DNA of 51,677 bases, from contig PFUL01000181.1 of NCBI GenBank assembly GCA_002790095.1, positions 1-51,677 of the forward strand, read 5' to 3'. Positions 41,298 through 49,511 of the stretch are shown piece by piece. Below the pieces are notes generated by a model. That model searched no databases. It saw only the letters and a program-made list of their open reading frames with translations, and was not told the origin of the DNA. The translations under genes were made by a program, and so were the position numbers. This DNA comes from Elusimicrobia bacterium CG_4_9_14_3_um_filter_62_55. Lineage in GTDB: Bacteria; Elusimicrobiota; Elusimicrobia; UBA1565. The first letter of the stretch is position 1. Each line of letters starts with the position of its first letter.

Positions 41298-41794
41298 CAG
41301 CGCTTCCTCCCGACGCTAGCGGTCCCGGAAGGGTCGCGGTGCCGGACGCTCAGGAATCGTCCGGTGCCGCCGAGCTTCATCTCGGCCATCACCAACGCGG
41401 CGAGCGCCGCTTCCGACCCGCGGTCCATCTCCCCTTTCGTGCGGGCGACGGCTTGCTTGAAGTTGTTCGGGGTCAAAATGCCGGTCACGCAGGGCACGCG
41501 GGTTTCCAGGGAAATCTTTTGCAGATGGGCGTAGGTCGCCTGCGAGATGTAGTCGTTTTGCGGGGTTTGACCTTTGAGGACGCAGCCCAAAGCGATGATC
41601 GCGTCGAAGCGTCCGGAGAGCGCCATCTCCTGGACGGCCCACGGGATCTCGAATCCTCCGGGCACATGAACGACTTGGATGCGGTCGTTCTCCACGCCTT
41701 CCTCGTTGAGCGTGCGCAGACAGTTTTCGAGCAATTTCCCGGTGATGCTCTCGTTGAAGCGCGACACGATAATTCCGAAGCGGGACCTTTTCAT
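41297..41794 (-). CDS. ribH: 6,7-dimethyl-8-ribityllumazine synthase (catalytic His replaced)
   Basis: The 165-residue product condenses the RibA/D pathway product with 3,4-dihydroxy-2-butanone 4-phosphate. The family pattern is clear: [46 protein letters not shown] and the [16 protein letters not shown] helix. In most homologues the loop is RGxTxHxDY with a catalytic histidine; here that position is Gln (TPQNDY). The gene lies between ribAB and nusB and overlaps ribAB by four bases, so it is surely the cell's lumazine synthase position. A Gln-variant enzyme with altered rate, or a compensating residue, is possible. Confidence 0.9.
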   Translation of the reverse strand: MKRSRFGIIVSRFNESITGKLLENCLRTLNEEGVENDRIQVVHVPGGFEIPWAVQEMALSGRFDAIIALGCVLKGQTPQNDYISQATYAHLQKISLETRVPCVTGILTPNNFKQAVARTKGEMDRGSEAALAALVMAEMKLGGTGRFLSVRHRDPSGTASVGRKR

Positions 41795-43086
41795 CCGCGG
41801 GCCTTCCGTCCGCGCTCAAGGCTGATATGATTCGCGTCGACGCCCTCAAGGAGATGCCCTAGTTTGAGCCGCTTGGTTTTCAAGTAGCGTTCATTGTGAG
41901 GATTCGGCTTGATGCGGATCGGGACGCTCCCGGTGACCTTCAATCCGAACGCGTCGATCCCGACGATTTTTCGCGGATTGTTCGTGAGAATTTTGATCGA
42001 GGTGAGACCGAGGTCGGAAAGAATCTGAGCCCCGATCCCGTATTCCCGCAGGTCCGCCTTGAAGCCGAGCGCGATGTTCGCTTCGACCGTATCAAGACCT
42101 CTATCCTGAAGCGCGTACGCTTGGATCTTCTTGACCAAGCCGATTCCCCGGCCTTCCTGCGCGAGATACAGAAGCACGCCCCGGCCGGCCTTCGCGATCG
42201 CCTTCATCGCCGCTTCGAGTTGAAATCCGCAGTCGCAGCGGAGGGAAAACAGCGTGTCGCCGGTGATGCAGGAGGAGTGAACGCGCACGAGCGTATCCTT
42301 GGAGCCCGGCAGGCGACCCATCGACATCGCGAGGTGTTGTTTCCCCGTCAGGCTTTCCTCGTAGACGTGCAGCTGGAATTCCCCGTGAGGCGTCGGAATC
42401 CGTCCGGAGGCCACCCGCTCCACGAGGCGTTCGTGCCGGCGGCGGAACTCGATCAAATCCTCGATCGTGACGATCTTAAGCTTGTGCCGTTTGGCGAAAG
42501 CCGAGAGTTGTCCGGTTCGGGCCATGGACCCGTCTTCGTTCATGATTTCGCAGATCACGCCGGCGGATTTGAACCCGGCGAGCCGCGCGAGATCCATCGC
42601 CGCCTCGGTATGGCCGGCGCGCACGAGGACGCCGCCTTTTTTCCCCCGAAGCGGGAAGATGTGGCCGGGGCGGATGAAGTCTTCCGGTCCCGATTTCGCG
42701 TCGATGAGCCGCCGGATCGTCCTAGCCCGGTCGGAGGCGGAGATCCCGGTCGTCGTGCCTTTGCGGGCGTCTACGCTGATCGTGAACGCGGTGTCTCGGC
42801 CCGGGCCCGCGGGAATCGTTTGGACCATCGCTTCGATCTGCAAACGGTCGAGGATTTCCCCGCTCATCGGGGCGCAGACCAGTCCGCGGCCGTGGCGCAC
42901 CATGAAGTTGATCGCCTCGGGCGTGGCCTTTTCCGCCGCCATCACCAGATCGCCTTCGTTTTCGCGGCGCGGGTCGTCTACGACGACGACCATGCGTCCT
43001 CGCTTAATTTCCGCGATCGCATCCTCGATGCGGTCGAGGCGTGGCGTGGGGACGGCCCTTTTCTTAGAACGCTTTTTCGCCTTCAT
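41791..43086 (-). CDS. ribBA: Bifunctional DHBP synthase / GTP cyclohydrolase II
   Basis: The 431-residue product supplies both riboflavin precursors. The N-terminal DHBP synthase domain has [20 protein letters not shown] and the [11 protein letters not shown] segment. The C-terminal GTP cyclohydrolase II domain has the three zinc cysteines in [18 protein letters not shown] and the [10 protein letters not shown] loop, and ends with the [15 protein letters not shown] and [14 protein letters not shown] signatures. A basic 16-residue N-terminal extension (KAKKRSKKR) is unusual but short. I chose ATG 43086, overlapping the ribE stop (ATGA); upstream residues in frame lie within ribE. Confidence 0.95.
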   Translation of the reverse strand: MKAKKRSKKRAVPTPRLDRIEDAIAEIKRGRMVVVVDDPRRENEGDLVMAAEKATPEAINFMVRHGRGLVCAPMSGEILDRLQIEAMVQTIPAGPGRDTAFTISVDARKGTTTGISASDRARTIRRLIDAKSGPEDFIRPGHIFPLRGKKGGVLVRAGHTEAAMDLARLAGFKSAGVICEIMNEDGSMARTGQLSAFAKRHKLKIVTIEDLIEFRRRHERLVERVASGRIPTPHGEFQLHVYEESLTGKQHLAMSMGRLPGSKDTLVRVHSSCITGDTLFSLRCDCGFQLEAAMKAIAKAGRGVLLYLAQEGRGIGLVKKIQAYALQDRGLDTVEANIALGFKADLREYGIGAQILSDLGLTSIKILTNNPRKIVGIDAFGLKVTGSVPIRIKPNPHNERYLKTKRLKLGHLLEGVDANHISLERGRKARG

Positions 43087-43676
43087 CGTTTCCGGGTGCG
43101 GCGTCTTGATTCTAAAATGTTCGCGACGTAGCGCGCCATCAAATCCGCCTCTAAGTTGACGCGGTCCCCGGGCGCGCGCCCGCCGAGCGTGGTGTTTTCC
43201 AGCGTCTCGGGGATGAGCATCACTTCGAACCATCCGGCTCCGGTTTTGGTCACGGTGAGGCTTGTCCCGTCGATCGCGACGGAGCCTTTCGGCGCCACGA
43301 GCGGGGCGATTTTACGCGGAAGGCGAAAGCGCATCCGAACGAATCCGTCGGGGAGCGGACCGCGATCGAGAACGGCGTCGCAGGCGTCGACGTGTCCGCT
43401 GACCCAATGTCCGCCCACGAAGTCGGCGGCCTTCAACGGCGTTTCGAGATTAACCCGGTCTCCCTTGCGAAGGGTTCCTAGATTCGTGAGGCGGTGCGTT
43501 TCGGGGCCGACGTCGAACGCCAACTCCGCCCCTTTGCGCGAGACGACGGTCAGACAGGTTCCGTTCACCGCGACGCTCGCGCCCTTCGGAAGCGCCCCGA
43601 ACTTCGCGCGGATTTTGAGGACGCGCCCCGCGTTCGCGCTCACGACTCCCAATTGCTGCACGATGCCGGTGAACAT
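43083..43676 (-). CDS. ribE: Riboflavin synthase alpha subunit
   Basis: The 197-residue product dismutates two lumazines into riboflavin. It has the typical N-terminus [12 protein letters not shown] and two homologous lumazine-binding barrels: first [13 protein letters not shown] and [12 protein letters not shown], second [15 protein letters not shown] and [19 protein letters not shown]. Both barrels and the C-terminal helix for trimer contact are intact. It is translated from ATG 43676, overlapping the ribD stop by one base. Confidence 0.95.
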   Translation of the reverse strand: MFTGIVQQLGVVSANAGRVLKIRAKFGALPKGASVAVNGTCLTVVSRKGAELAFDVGPETHRLTNLGTLRKGDRVNLETPLKAADFVGGHWVSGHVDACDAVLDRGPLPDGFVRMRFRLPRKIAPLVAPKGSVAIDGTSLTVTKTGAGWFEVMLIPETLENTTLGGRAPGDRVNLEADLMARYVANILESRRRTRKR

Positions 43677-44746
43677 CAGGCAACCCTCCCGGTTAGAAGG
43701 AAGTCGGGACCGACGCGGCGCATCGAGGTCGCTTCCAGCCGGGGGGCTTTCGCGAGCGAGGCGAAACCCTTCCCTTCGAAAAAGGACCGCGCGGCCTCTC
43801 CTCCGAGAAGAGACGGCGCCAGGAACAGGCGCACTTCGTCGACCAGCCCGGCTTCCAAAAACGCGGTATGGATCTCGCTGCCCCCTTCGACGAGCAAAGA
43901 GGTCACGCCTCGTTTTGCGATCGCGGCCAGAGCCTTGCGCAGATCGACGCGCCTTCCGAGGAGGGGAACCCGCAGGTGCTCAACGGCCGCCGTCGCCGGG
44001 AGCCGGCCGTTGGGCGCCTTCGACGAGACGATCAAAGAGATTCCGGGCTGGGTCAGAAGCTTCGCGCCGCGGGGCGTGTTTTGCCGAGAATCCAAGACGA
44101 TGCGCAAGGGATGGCGCCGGCCGGTGCCGGTGAGACGCGGATCGTCGGCGACAACGGTTCCGCGGCCCACGAGAATCGCGTCCACTTCGGAGCGCATCTT
44201 TCGGCTCATCGCGCGCGCGGCGGGGGAGGTGATCCACTTCGATTGTCCGGAGACCGTTTGAATGCGTCCGTCGAGGCTCGCCGCCGCTTTCAAAATCACG
44301 TAGGGACGGCCCTTTCGGATCCATGTGAAGAAGGCGCGGTTGAGCGCTTCACACGGCTGTGCAAGCAGCCCCTCTTCGACTGCAACGCCGGCCCTGCGCA
44401 AGGCGGCCTTCCCTTTCCCAGCGACCCGCGGATTGGGGTCCCGGACTCCGAAAACGACGCGCGACACGCCCGCCTTCTTGAGGGCTTCGGTACAGGCGGC
44501 GGTTTTACCGAAAAAGCAGCAGGGCTCGAGGTTGACGAACGCGGTCGCGCCGCGGGCCGCCCTTCCCGCTTTCGCCAGCGCCATGGGTTCCGCGTGCGGA
44601 CCGCCGAAGTTGCGGTGCCAGCCTTCTCCGACAACGCGTCCGTTTTTCACGAGAACGCATCCGACCATGGGGTTGGGACTCACGAGACCCCGTCCGCGCT
44701 TCGCGAGGGCGAGGGCCCGCCGCATGAAGCGCGCGTCGTCGTTCAC
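43676..44746 (-). CDS. ribD: Bifunctional riboflavin biosynthesis deaminase/reductase
   Basis: The 356-residue product has an N-terminal deaminase domain with the zinc ligands HAEP and EPCCFFGKTAAC (Cys-x8-Cys spacing kept), and a C-terminal reductase domain starting YVILKAAASLDGRI, with LVEGGSEIHTAFLEAGLVDE. It converts the GTP cyclohydrolase II product to the ribitylaminouracil. I chose GTG 44746, which overlaps the preceding dehydrogenase stop (GTGA) and gives the standard RFMRRALALAKRG start; no ATG lies between it and that helix. The gene order ribD-ribE-ribBA-ribH is the classical one. Confidence 0.94.
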   Translation of the reverse strand: MNDDARFMRRALALAKRGRGLVSPNPMVGCVLVKNGRVVGEGWHRNFGGPHAEPMALAKAGRAARGATAFVNLEPCCFFGKTAACTEALKKAGVSRVVFGVRDPNPRVAGKGKAALRRAGVAVEEGLLAQPCEALNRAFFTWIRKGRPYVILKAAASLDGRIQTVSGQSKWITSPAARAMSRKMRSEVDAILVGRGTVVADDPRLTGTGRRHPLRIVLDSRQNTPRGAKLLTQPGISLIVSSKAPNGRLPATAAVEHLRVPLLGRRVDLRKALAAIAKRGVTSLLVEGGSEIHTAFLEAGLVDEVRLFLAPSLLGGEAARSFFEGKGFASLAKAPRLEATSMRRVGPDFLLTGRVA

Positions 44747-45786
44747 GTGCGGGGGAGAACGGCCGATTTCAGGTTCGAGCGGTGCTGCCGTTCTTCGAAG
44801 TAGCCGGGCACGTCGGCGAGGCCGATGGAACCCTCGATGAGGCCTTCGGTGGAAATCAGGCCGGTCGACAGGAGGCGAAGCGCGGTCTCGAAATAGCGGG
44901 GTTTGTGGTGGAACACGCCGAACAGCGAGAGTTGGCCGTAGTGCACGCGGTGCGCGTCCACGGGGACCTCGGTTCCCTGCTTGCATCCGCCGAACAGGCA
45001 GACCTTGCCGCCCTTGCGGGTCATCGAAATCGCCTGCTTCCACGTTTCCGCCTTTCCGACGGCTTCGAAGACGGCGTCGACGCCGCGGCCGGCGGTGAGA
45101 GAACGCACGGCTTCGACCGGGTCGCGGTCCAAAGCGGAAATCGTTTCGCCGGCGCCCAGGGCCGTCAACGTCGCGAGCGGTTCGGGGCTGCGGCCGATCA
45201 TGAGGGGCCGCACGCCTTTGGCTTTCAGCGCTTCCAAAAGAAAACGGGCCATGATCCCGGCTCCGATCACCGCGACGCTGTCGCCTTTGCGGATTCCCGT
45301 CGCGTCCACCGCGTGGATCGCGCAGGAAAACGGTTCGGAAAGGGCCGCGGTTTCAAATGCTGTTCCCTCGTCGATCGCGTAGGTGTTTCGGGCCGCGATG
45401 TTCGCGGGGAGCAGCAGGTATTCGGCGTAGGCGCCGTTCAGGAGCTTGAGATTTTCGCAGAGCTGGTTCTCGTCCCGGTCGCAATGGAAGCAGCCGTCGC
45501 AGGGGGCGGAGTTCGCCGCGACGACGCGCATGCCCGGCTTAAAGCGCGTCACTCCCTCTCCGACCGAGGCCACGGTGCCCGCGAACTCGTGGCCGAACGG
45601 GGCGGGCAAAGAACCCAAAAGGACCGGATGTCCCTGACGGAAGGCCTTGAAGTCGGTGCCGCAGGTAAGCGCGGCGCCGATGCGAAGTAGAATTTCGTTC
45701 AGTCCCGGCTTGGGAACGGGGACTTCCTCGAGGCGGATGTTCTTGGGGCCGTGGTACATCACGGCGCGCATCGTGGGGCCGCTCAC
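44743..45786 (-). CDS. Zinc-dependent medium-chain alcohol dehydrogenase (second of pair)
   Basis: The 347-residue product has the catalytic zinc motif LTCGTDFKAF and FGHEFAGTVASVG, four clustered structural cysteines (CDGCFHCDRDENQLC) and the NAD-binding AVIGAGIMARFLLEA. It oxidises an alcohol or polyol; sorbitol- or L-iditol-dehydrogenase-like enzymes share this layout. The substrate is unknown. GTG 45786 overlaps the upstream dehydrogenase stop (GTGA); ATG 45771 gives the more canonical RAVMYHGPKNIRLEEV start and may be the real one. It is co-transcribed with another dehydrogenase and lies near a class II aldolase gene. Confidence 0.83.
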   Translation of the reverse strand: MSGPTMRAVMYHGPKNIRLEEVPVPKPGLNEILLRIGAALTCGTDFKAFRQGHPVLLGSLPAPFGHEFAGTVASVGEGVTRFKPGMRVVAANSAPCDGCFHCDRDENQLCENLKLLNGAYAEYLLLPANIAARNTYAIDEGTAFETAALSEPFSCAIHAVDATGIRKGDSVAVIGAGIMARFLLEALKAKGVRPLMIGRSPEPLATLTALGAGETISALDRDPVEAVRSLTAGRGVDAVFEAVGKAETWKQAISMTRKGGKVCLFGGCKQGTEVPVDAHRVHYGQLSLFGVFHHKPRYFETALRLLSTGLISTEGLIEGSIGLADVPGYFEERQHRSNLKSAVLPRT

Positions 45787-46868
45787 CGTTTCCCCGCGGT
45801 TCTCTTCTTCTTGGCGGCAGGGCGCTTCTTTTCACCTTCGTCGCCTTTGCCCGGAAGCAAAATCGCTTTCAGGATTTCGCGGCCGCGCACGCGGCGAAGC
45901 GCCTCGGCGAAATCTTCAAGGCCGAAGCTGTCGCGGGCGAACAGCGAGAGATCAATTTCGCCCGCGACCACGATCCGGTGCGCCTCCCGCAGGTCTTCGA
46001 TCTGCGGGGAGTAGCTTGAGATGATCGAGAGTTCCCGGTGGTAGAGCGCGTCCAAATCGATCGAGGCCTTCGGTTGGGTCGCGTATCCCGCGAAAACATT
46101 GAGCACTCCGCCGTCGCGGACCCACTCGAAGCGTTGGGGGATCATCGACGACGGGCCGGCCGTCGAGATCAGCGCGTCGGCGCCGCGATTTTGCGTGAGC
46201 CGGCCGACCAAGGATTGGACGCTCCCGTCCTTTCCGGTATAGGCGTGATGAATGCCGAGTTTGTTCGCCGCGCGAACGCGCATGTGATCGATGTCGATTC
46301 CGACGACCGTAGCTCCGATGCGCTTGAGCGCGAGTGCGGTGAGCAGCCCGATGAAGCCAAGCCCGACGACCACGACGGTATCGTCCTGGCGGGCGCCGAT
46401 GCGGCGGAGGTTCCTCAAAACGCAGGAAAGGGGCTCGATCATCGTCGCGTGCGTGAAGGGCAGCGACGCGGGAAGTTTGAGGGCGACATGCTCGACGTGC
46501 CGCGCGGAAATCCTGACGAATTCGGAGAATCCGCCCGGATCGAGGTTCGTGCGCTTGAACTCGCGGCACATGGACTCGGTTCCGCGGCGGCAGTAGTGGC
46601 AGTCGAGGCAGGGGACGTGGTGACTGACGACGATGCGGTCGCCTTTCTTGAACTTCGTCACGCCTTTGCCGACGGCGTGAACGCGGCCGGCGACTTCGTG
46701 CCCGAGCGGCACGGCGCGATCGCGGATGGCGGAATCGATCTTGAGAAGGTCGGAGCCGCAGAGTCCGCACGCTTCGACGCAAAGCAATAATTCGCCTTCC
46801 CCGATTTCGGGAATGGGAATGTCCTGGAGCTGGATGTCCTTCCGACCGAGATAAACGAGGGCTTTCAT
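45783..46868 (-). CDS. Zinc-dependent medium-chain alcohol dehydrogenase (first of pair)
   Basis: The 361-residue product starts KALVYLGRKDIQLQDIPIPE and has catalytic-zinc residues in CGLCGSD and LGHEVAGRV, a structural zinc cluster (CLDCHYCRRGTESMC) and VVVGLGFIGLLTALA for NAD. The C-terminus has an unusual Lys/Arg-rich tail (EKKRPAAKKKRTAGKR) that other family members lack. It resembles threonine/sorbitol dehydrogenases but is clearly not Tdh, which is encoded at 29354. I chose ATG 46868; the readable extension upstream runs through the divergent promoter and aldolase gene. It heads the twelve-gene minus-strand run. Confidence 0.83.
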   Translation of the reverse strand: MKALVYLGRKDIQLQDIPIPEIGEGELLLCVEACGLCGSDLLKIDSAIRDRAVPLGHEVAGRVHAVGKGVTKFKKGDRIVVSHHVPCLDCHYCRRGTESMCREFKRTNLDPGGFSEFVRISARHVEHVALKLPASLPFTHATMIEPLSCVLRNLRRIGARQDDTVVVVGLGFIGLLTALALKRIGATVVGIDIDHMRVRAANKLGIHHAYTGKDGSVQSLVGRLTQNRGADALISTAGPSSMIPQRFEWVRDGGVLNVFAGYATQPKASIDLDALYHRELSIISSYSPQIEDLREAHRIVVAGEIDLSLFARDSFGLEDFAEALRRVRGREILKAILLPGKGDEGEKKRPAAKKKRTAGKR

Positions 46869-46883
46869 AAAAAGATCTAATAA

Positions 46884-46911
46884 ATTATACAATAATAAAG
46901 CTCTTTTCGAA
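46884..46911 (-). promoter_or_regulatory. Divergent AT-rich promoter region, minus-strand TATAAT
   Basis: The 45-base gap between the dehydrogenase and aldolase starts is strikingly AT-rich. On the minus strand a perfect TATAAT (46889-46884) lies 16 bases from TTCGAA (46911-46906, a palindrome). The plus strand has TATACA at 46886-46891 overlapping it. Shared elements would couple or exclude expression of the two directions. Confidence 0.5.
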
Positions 46912-46913
46912 CC

Positions 46914-47558
46914 ATGAAACCCACCGAAAAACAGCTCCGCCGTGAAATCGTCGACATCGGCCGCAAGATGTACGCGCAGGGATTCGTGGTCGCCACCGAC
47001 GGGAACATTTCCGTGAAGCTGCACGGGGAGCTGGTGCTGGTGACGCCTTCCGGAGTCCCGAAAGGCGAGCTTAAGGAAGAGGACCTCGTCGTCGTGGATC
47101 TCCAGGGCCGGACTCGTTTCGGCCGCCGCAAACCGACGACGGAGTTCCGCATGCACCTGCGGATTTACGCTCAGCGGCCCGACGTGGAGGCGGTCGTCCA
47201 CGCCCACCCGCCGATCTCAACGGGCTTCGCCTGCGCGGGGGTGCCGCTGGATCAGCCCATCGCCACCGAAGTGATTCTCCAACTCGGGAAGGTCCCGCTC
47301 GCCCCATACGGAACCCCAGGCACGGAGGAGCTTCCCGAGACCTTGATGTGCTGCATCCGCGATCATAACGCGATGCTGATGGCCAATCACGGGGCCGTGA
47401 CCTACGGGAAGGATCTGAAGCAGGCCTGGGGGCGGATGGAAACCGTCGAGCAGTTCGCGAAAATCATGCTCGTGACCAAGATGCTCGGCCGTCAGAACCC
47501 CCTTTCCGACGCCGAGGTCGCCAAAATCGTGGCGGCGCGCTCCTCGTATTTCTCCTAA
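46914..47558 (+). CDS. Class II aldolase (fuculose-phosphate aldolase family)
   Basis: The 214-residue product has the class II aldolase/adducin fold: TDGNISVKLHG, the catalytic glutamate in TEFRMHLRIY, the metal-binding pair in HAHPP and the third histidine in MANHGAVTYG. Family members are zinc enzymes cleaving fuculose- or rhamnulose-type phosphates, or MtnB dehydratase in methionine salvage. The substrate cannot be fixed from sequence. Its divergent neighbours, two alcohol dehydrogenases, suggest that an aldehyde released by aldol cleavage is handled by one of them; a MtnX-like phosphatase is encoded at 25462 but is far away. Confidence 0.88.
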   Translation: MKPTEKQLRREIVDIGRKMYAQGFVVATDGNISVKLHGELVLVTPSGVPKGELKEEDLVVVDLQGRTRFGRRKPTTEFRMHLRIYAQRPDVEAVVHAHPPISTGFACAGVPLDQPIATEVILQLGKVPLAPYGTPGTEELPETLMCCIRDHNAMLMANHGAVTYGKDLKQAWGRMETVEQFAKIMLVTKMLGRQNPLSDAEVAKIVAARSSYFS

Positions 47559-47589
47559 CGGCCCCAAAATGGGTCTTGGCGGAGTGTCG

Positions 47590-47618
47590 TTGACATGCAG
47601 TGTTGTCATGGGTATATT
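47590..47618 (+). promoter_or_regulatory. Near-consensus sigma-70 promoter at the start of the low-GC patch
   Basis: TTGACA (47590-47595) is six of six; 17 bases later TATATT (47613-47618) is five of six. Transcription would begin near 47625, with a 40-base leader containing GGAGG (47655-47659) before ATG 47665. This is one of the two strongest promoters seen in the window, and it rules out translation starting at the upstream ATG in the -35/-10 spacer. Confidence 0.7.
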
Positions 47619-47664
47619 GGCCTACTCGAGAATGGGAATTTCAGCCCTCCCCTCGGAGGAATTC

Positions 47665-48772
47665 ATGCGCTTCACCTCACTGTCACTGCTATTGGCCCTA
47701 TGCGCCTTCCCGGTCAGCTCAAGCGAAGTCCAAGTTCAATTTTGATGAATCGATAGATGCTTCGGTTGTACTAGAGCAAGCTCAGAATCAGACCAAGGAA
47801 AAAAACAGCACGGTTCCCGAAATTGGAGAGTCAGGCATGGTGCCTTGGCTATTAAAGCCTACGCTGAAAGCTGAGCCTGCGGTCGATCCTAGGCAGGAGA
47901 CCTTGGTTGAGCTCTTTGGGGATATTATCCCTCTGCATAATCGACTCCGGAATTATTTGGTCAACCATCAGAATCATTTAACAATGCAGGGCATCTTGAA
48001 GGACCACCGGATGGAATATATCGAAGTTGGGCTCCGAGAAGCTTTTCGTGCGGAAGGTGTGGATATCACCTCCGAGCGGGACGGGATGCTGCCTGAGGCA
48101 GACGAATTGGATGCAAAAGACACAAGCCTCTCAGAGGAGCAAGCGCAGCTAAACGAAAATAAGAAGAAACTGGACGTGCGGCTTGCCGATATTAAAACGC
48201 AGGGTGCTGAGCACGAGAGACGTTGCCTTCCTACTCATCCCCCGGAGAGACATCAATGGTGTGTTGATAATGCCGCTCGTTTGAACAAAATCATTGATGA
48301 GTACAACGAGGATGTTCGCAAACATAATGCTACGGTTGAGGAGTGGAAGAAGCAGGTCGGTGAGCTTAAGCCGAAGTGGGATGCGTTTGTGGAAGCGATT
48401 CGCGCCTGGGAAGAAAAAATTAAGAAGTTAATCGATAAGGTCGAGAGCCATTTCCGCAATCTGAAGGATTGTGAGTACCTTCGGAACGATGTTGAGATAA
48501 TTCCATCACCGGATGTGATTACTTGGCGTCTTGCGTGTCATTACAATTGTTGTGGCTTGCCGTACCTGTACATTTTCCCTCCTTTGCGCGAAAGGCCAAT
48601 GCCCGCGCAGGCGGAACTGCTTTGTAGGCAGGTCAAACCTATGTGCACTCCGGGAGGGGCATTTCAAGGTTCAAACTCATTGTTCAATAAGGATTGGGCC
48701 CTCAAGGAAGGATTTGAGCATTCGGGCAAGTGCCCTTCCGGTCAGATGTCGACAGAGGGCAATACAAAGTGA
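47665..48772 (+). CDS. Exported coiled-coil, Cys-rich protein with apparent frameshift in the signal peptide
   Basis: The ideal start (ATG 47665, GGAGG five bases upstream) reads a signal peptide (MRFTSLSLLLALCAFPVSSS) and then stops at 47743-47745. The next frame continues at the same place as SAQAKSKFNFDES and stays open to 48772, so one extra base between about 47700 and 47740 (for example in CCC at 47709-47711) separates a normal exported protein of about 369 residues. The mature part has a helical region, a long coiled coil (about 170-275: EEQAQLNENKKKLDVRLADI and KKQVGELKPKWDAFVEAI) and a Cys-rich end (CHYNCC, LLCRQVKPMC). No family was recognised. It may be a broken gene or an assembly error. 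Confidence 0.6.
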
Positions 48773-49125
48773 TCAAAAAAGTGGATGTGTGCTACTACGC
48801 TCTCGGTGGTGATAAATCTAGTAAGCAGGTTGCTGAGAGGATTGGAGCGGCGGGGTTTTTTATCGTGCTACAACCCGTTGATCCCACGATTACGCTTGGT
48901 GGAGCAAAAATAGGTGTTGGGATTGGATCCGGTGATTTGCATGTGGTTGATCTGGGAGAGGGAACTATCGATGCTGCAAAGTTTATTCTCGAGAATTTTC
49001 CAGCCGTCAAGGGAAAAATTTTCGTTGTTGAACCATCTCCCTCGGTCGATCTGGAGACCGATGGTCTAATCTCGGTGACGCGCGAGTCTCTTGTTGAGCG
49101 TCTTCGGGAGATTCCGCGGGATTGA
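48769..49125 (+). CDS. Small Rossmann-like protein of unknown function (118 residues)
   Basis: GTG 48769 overlaps the preceding stop (GTGA), which suggests co-translation; ATG 48730 is an alternative. The product looks like an alternating alpha/beta fold: IKKVDVCYYALGG, SSKQVAERIGAAGFFIVLQP, KIGVGIGSGDLHVVDLGEG, TIDAAKFILENF, KIFVVEPSP and ESLVERLREI. The glycine-rich second strand could bind a nucleotide or sugar, but no known motif is met. No signal peptide is present, so it is cytoplasmic, unlike its upstream partner. An immunity or effector role beside a secreted protein is possible but unproven. Confidence 0.6.
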   Translation: MIKKVDVCYYALGGDKSSKQVAERIGAAGFFIVLQPVDPTITLGGAKIGVGIGSGDLHVVDLGEGTIDAAKFILENFPAVKGKIFVVEPSPSVDLETDGLISVTRESLVERLREIPRD

Positions 49126-49167
49126 TGCTTCGTGGCCGGGCGAGCAGCAGGTAGAGATAGTATCGTG

Positions 49168-49395
49168 ATGACTCAATTCGAGGAAATTGCAGACTTCCCT
49201 GACAACGAAATTGGCGAGATTTATCGGGGATTAACTACTGAGACGATGGCGACTGCCCTGATAACGGCTCCCCAAAAGGTAATCGACAAGTTTTTCGCCA
49301 ACATGCCTGGGGATTTGGTCGACCTGATTCGGAGTCGGAAGCCCTTTGACTGGCGGTTCGAGCGGGGGAGCCTGGAAGTTCTTCTACAGCGATGA
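49168..49395 (+). CDS. Orphan FliG C-terminal-like domain protein (75 residues)
   Basis: The product begins MTQFEEIADFPDNEIGEIYR and continues LTTETMATALITAPQKVIDK and FFANMPGDLVDLIRS. This follows the FliG C-terminal armadillo segment position by position (FEDI--LDD--I--VLREVD---LA-ALK-A---L-EK---NMS). In flagella that domain forms the motor switch surface, yet no flagellar gene is in the window. ATG 49168 begins directly at the domain; GTG 49132 and GTG 49165 are possible starts. A second frame (see findings) carries a plausible alternative C-terminus, so the 3' end is uncertain. Confidence 0.5.
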   Translation: MTQFEEIADFPDNEIGEIYRGLTTETMATALITAPQKVIDKFFANMPGDLVDLIRSRKPFDWRFERGSLEVLLQR

Positions 49396-49476
49396 ATACG
49401 GATTGGTTGCCAACGGTGTTAACTCCTACAAGTACAACGCGTGCGCTGTAAACGCACCTGACATTTCTATATGGGT

Positions 49477-49505
49477 TTGACAGGGTGAAATTGGGCCTTG
49501 CTAAT
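49477..49505 (+). promoter_or_regulatory. Consensus -35 promoter of the candidate non-coding RNA
   Basis: TTGACA (49477-49482) is six of six and lies 17 bases before GCTAAT (49500-49505), which matches TATAAT at four positions. The predicted start is near 49512. Downstream there is no convincing reading frame before a strong terminator at 49693-49734. Confidence 0.55.
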
Positions 49506-49511
49506 TTTGTC

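Noticed and set aside
41896-43131. Plus-strand open frame of 411 codons antisense to ribBA
   Set aside because: The minus strand encodes complete RibB and RibA catalytic motifs; this is a shadow frame.
44747-44780. FMN riboswitch expected before ribD
   Set aside because: ribD overlaps the preceding dehydrogenase gene, leaving no leader; no RFN-element sequence was seen upstream of the operon either.
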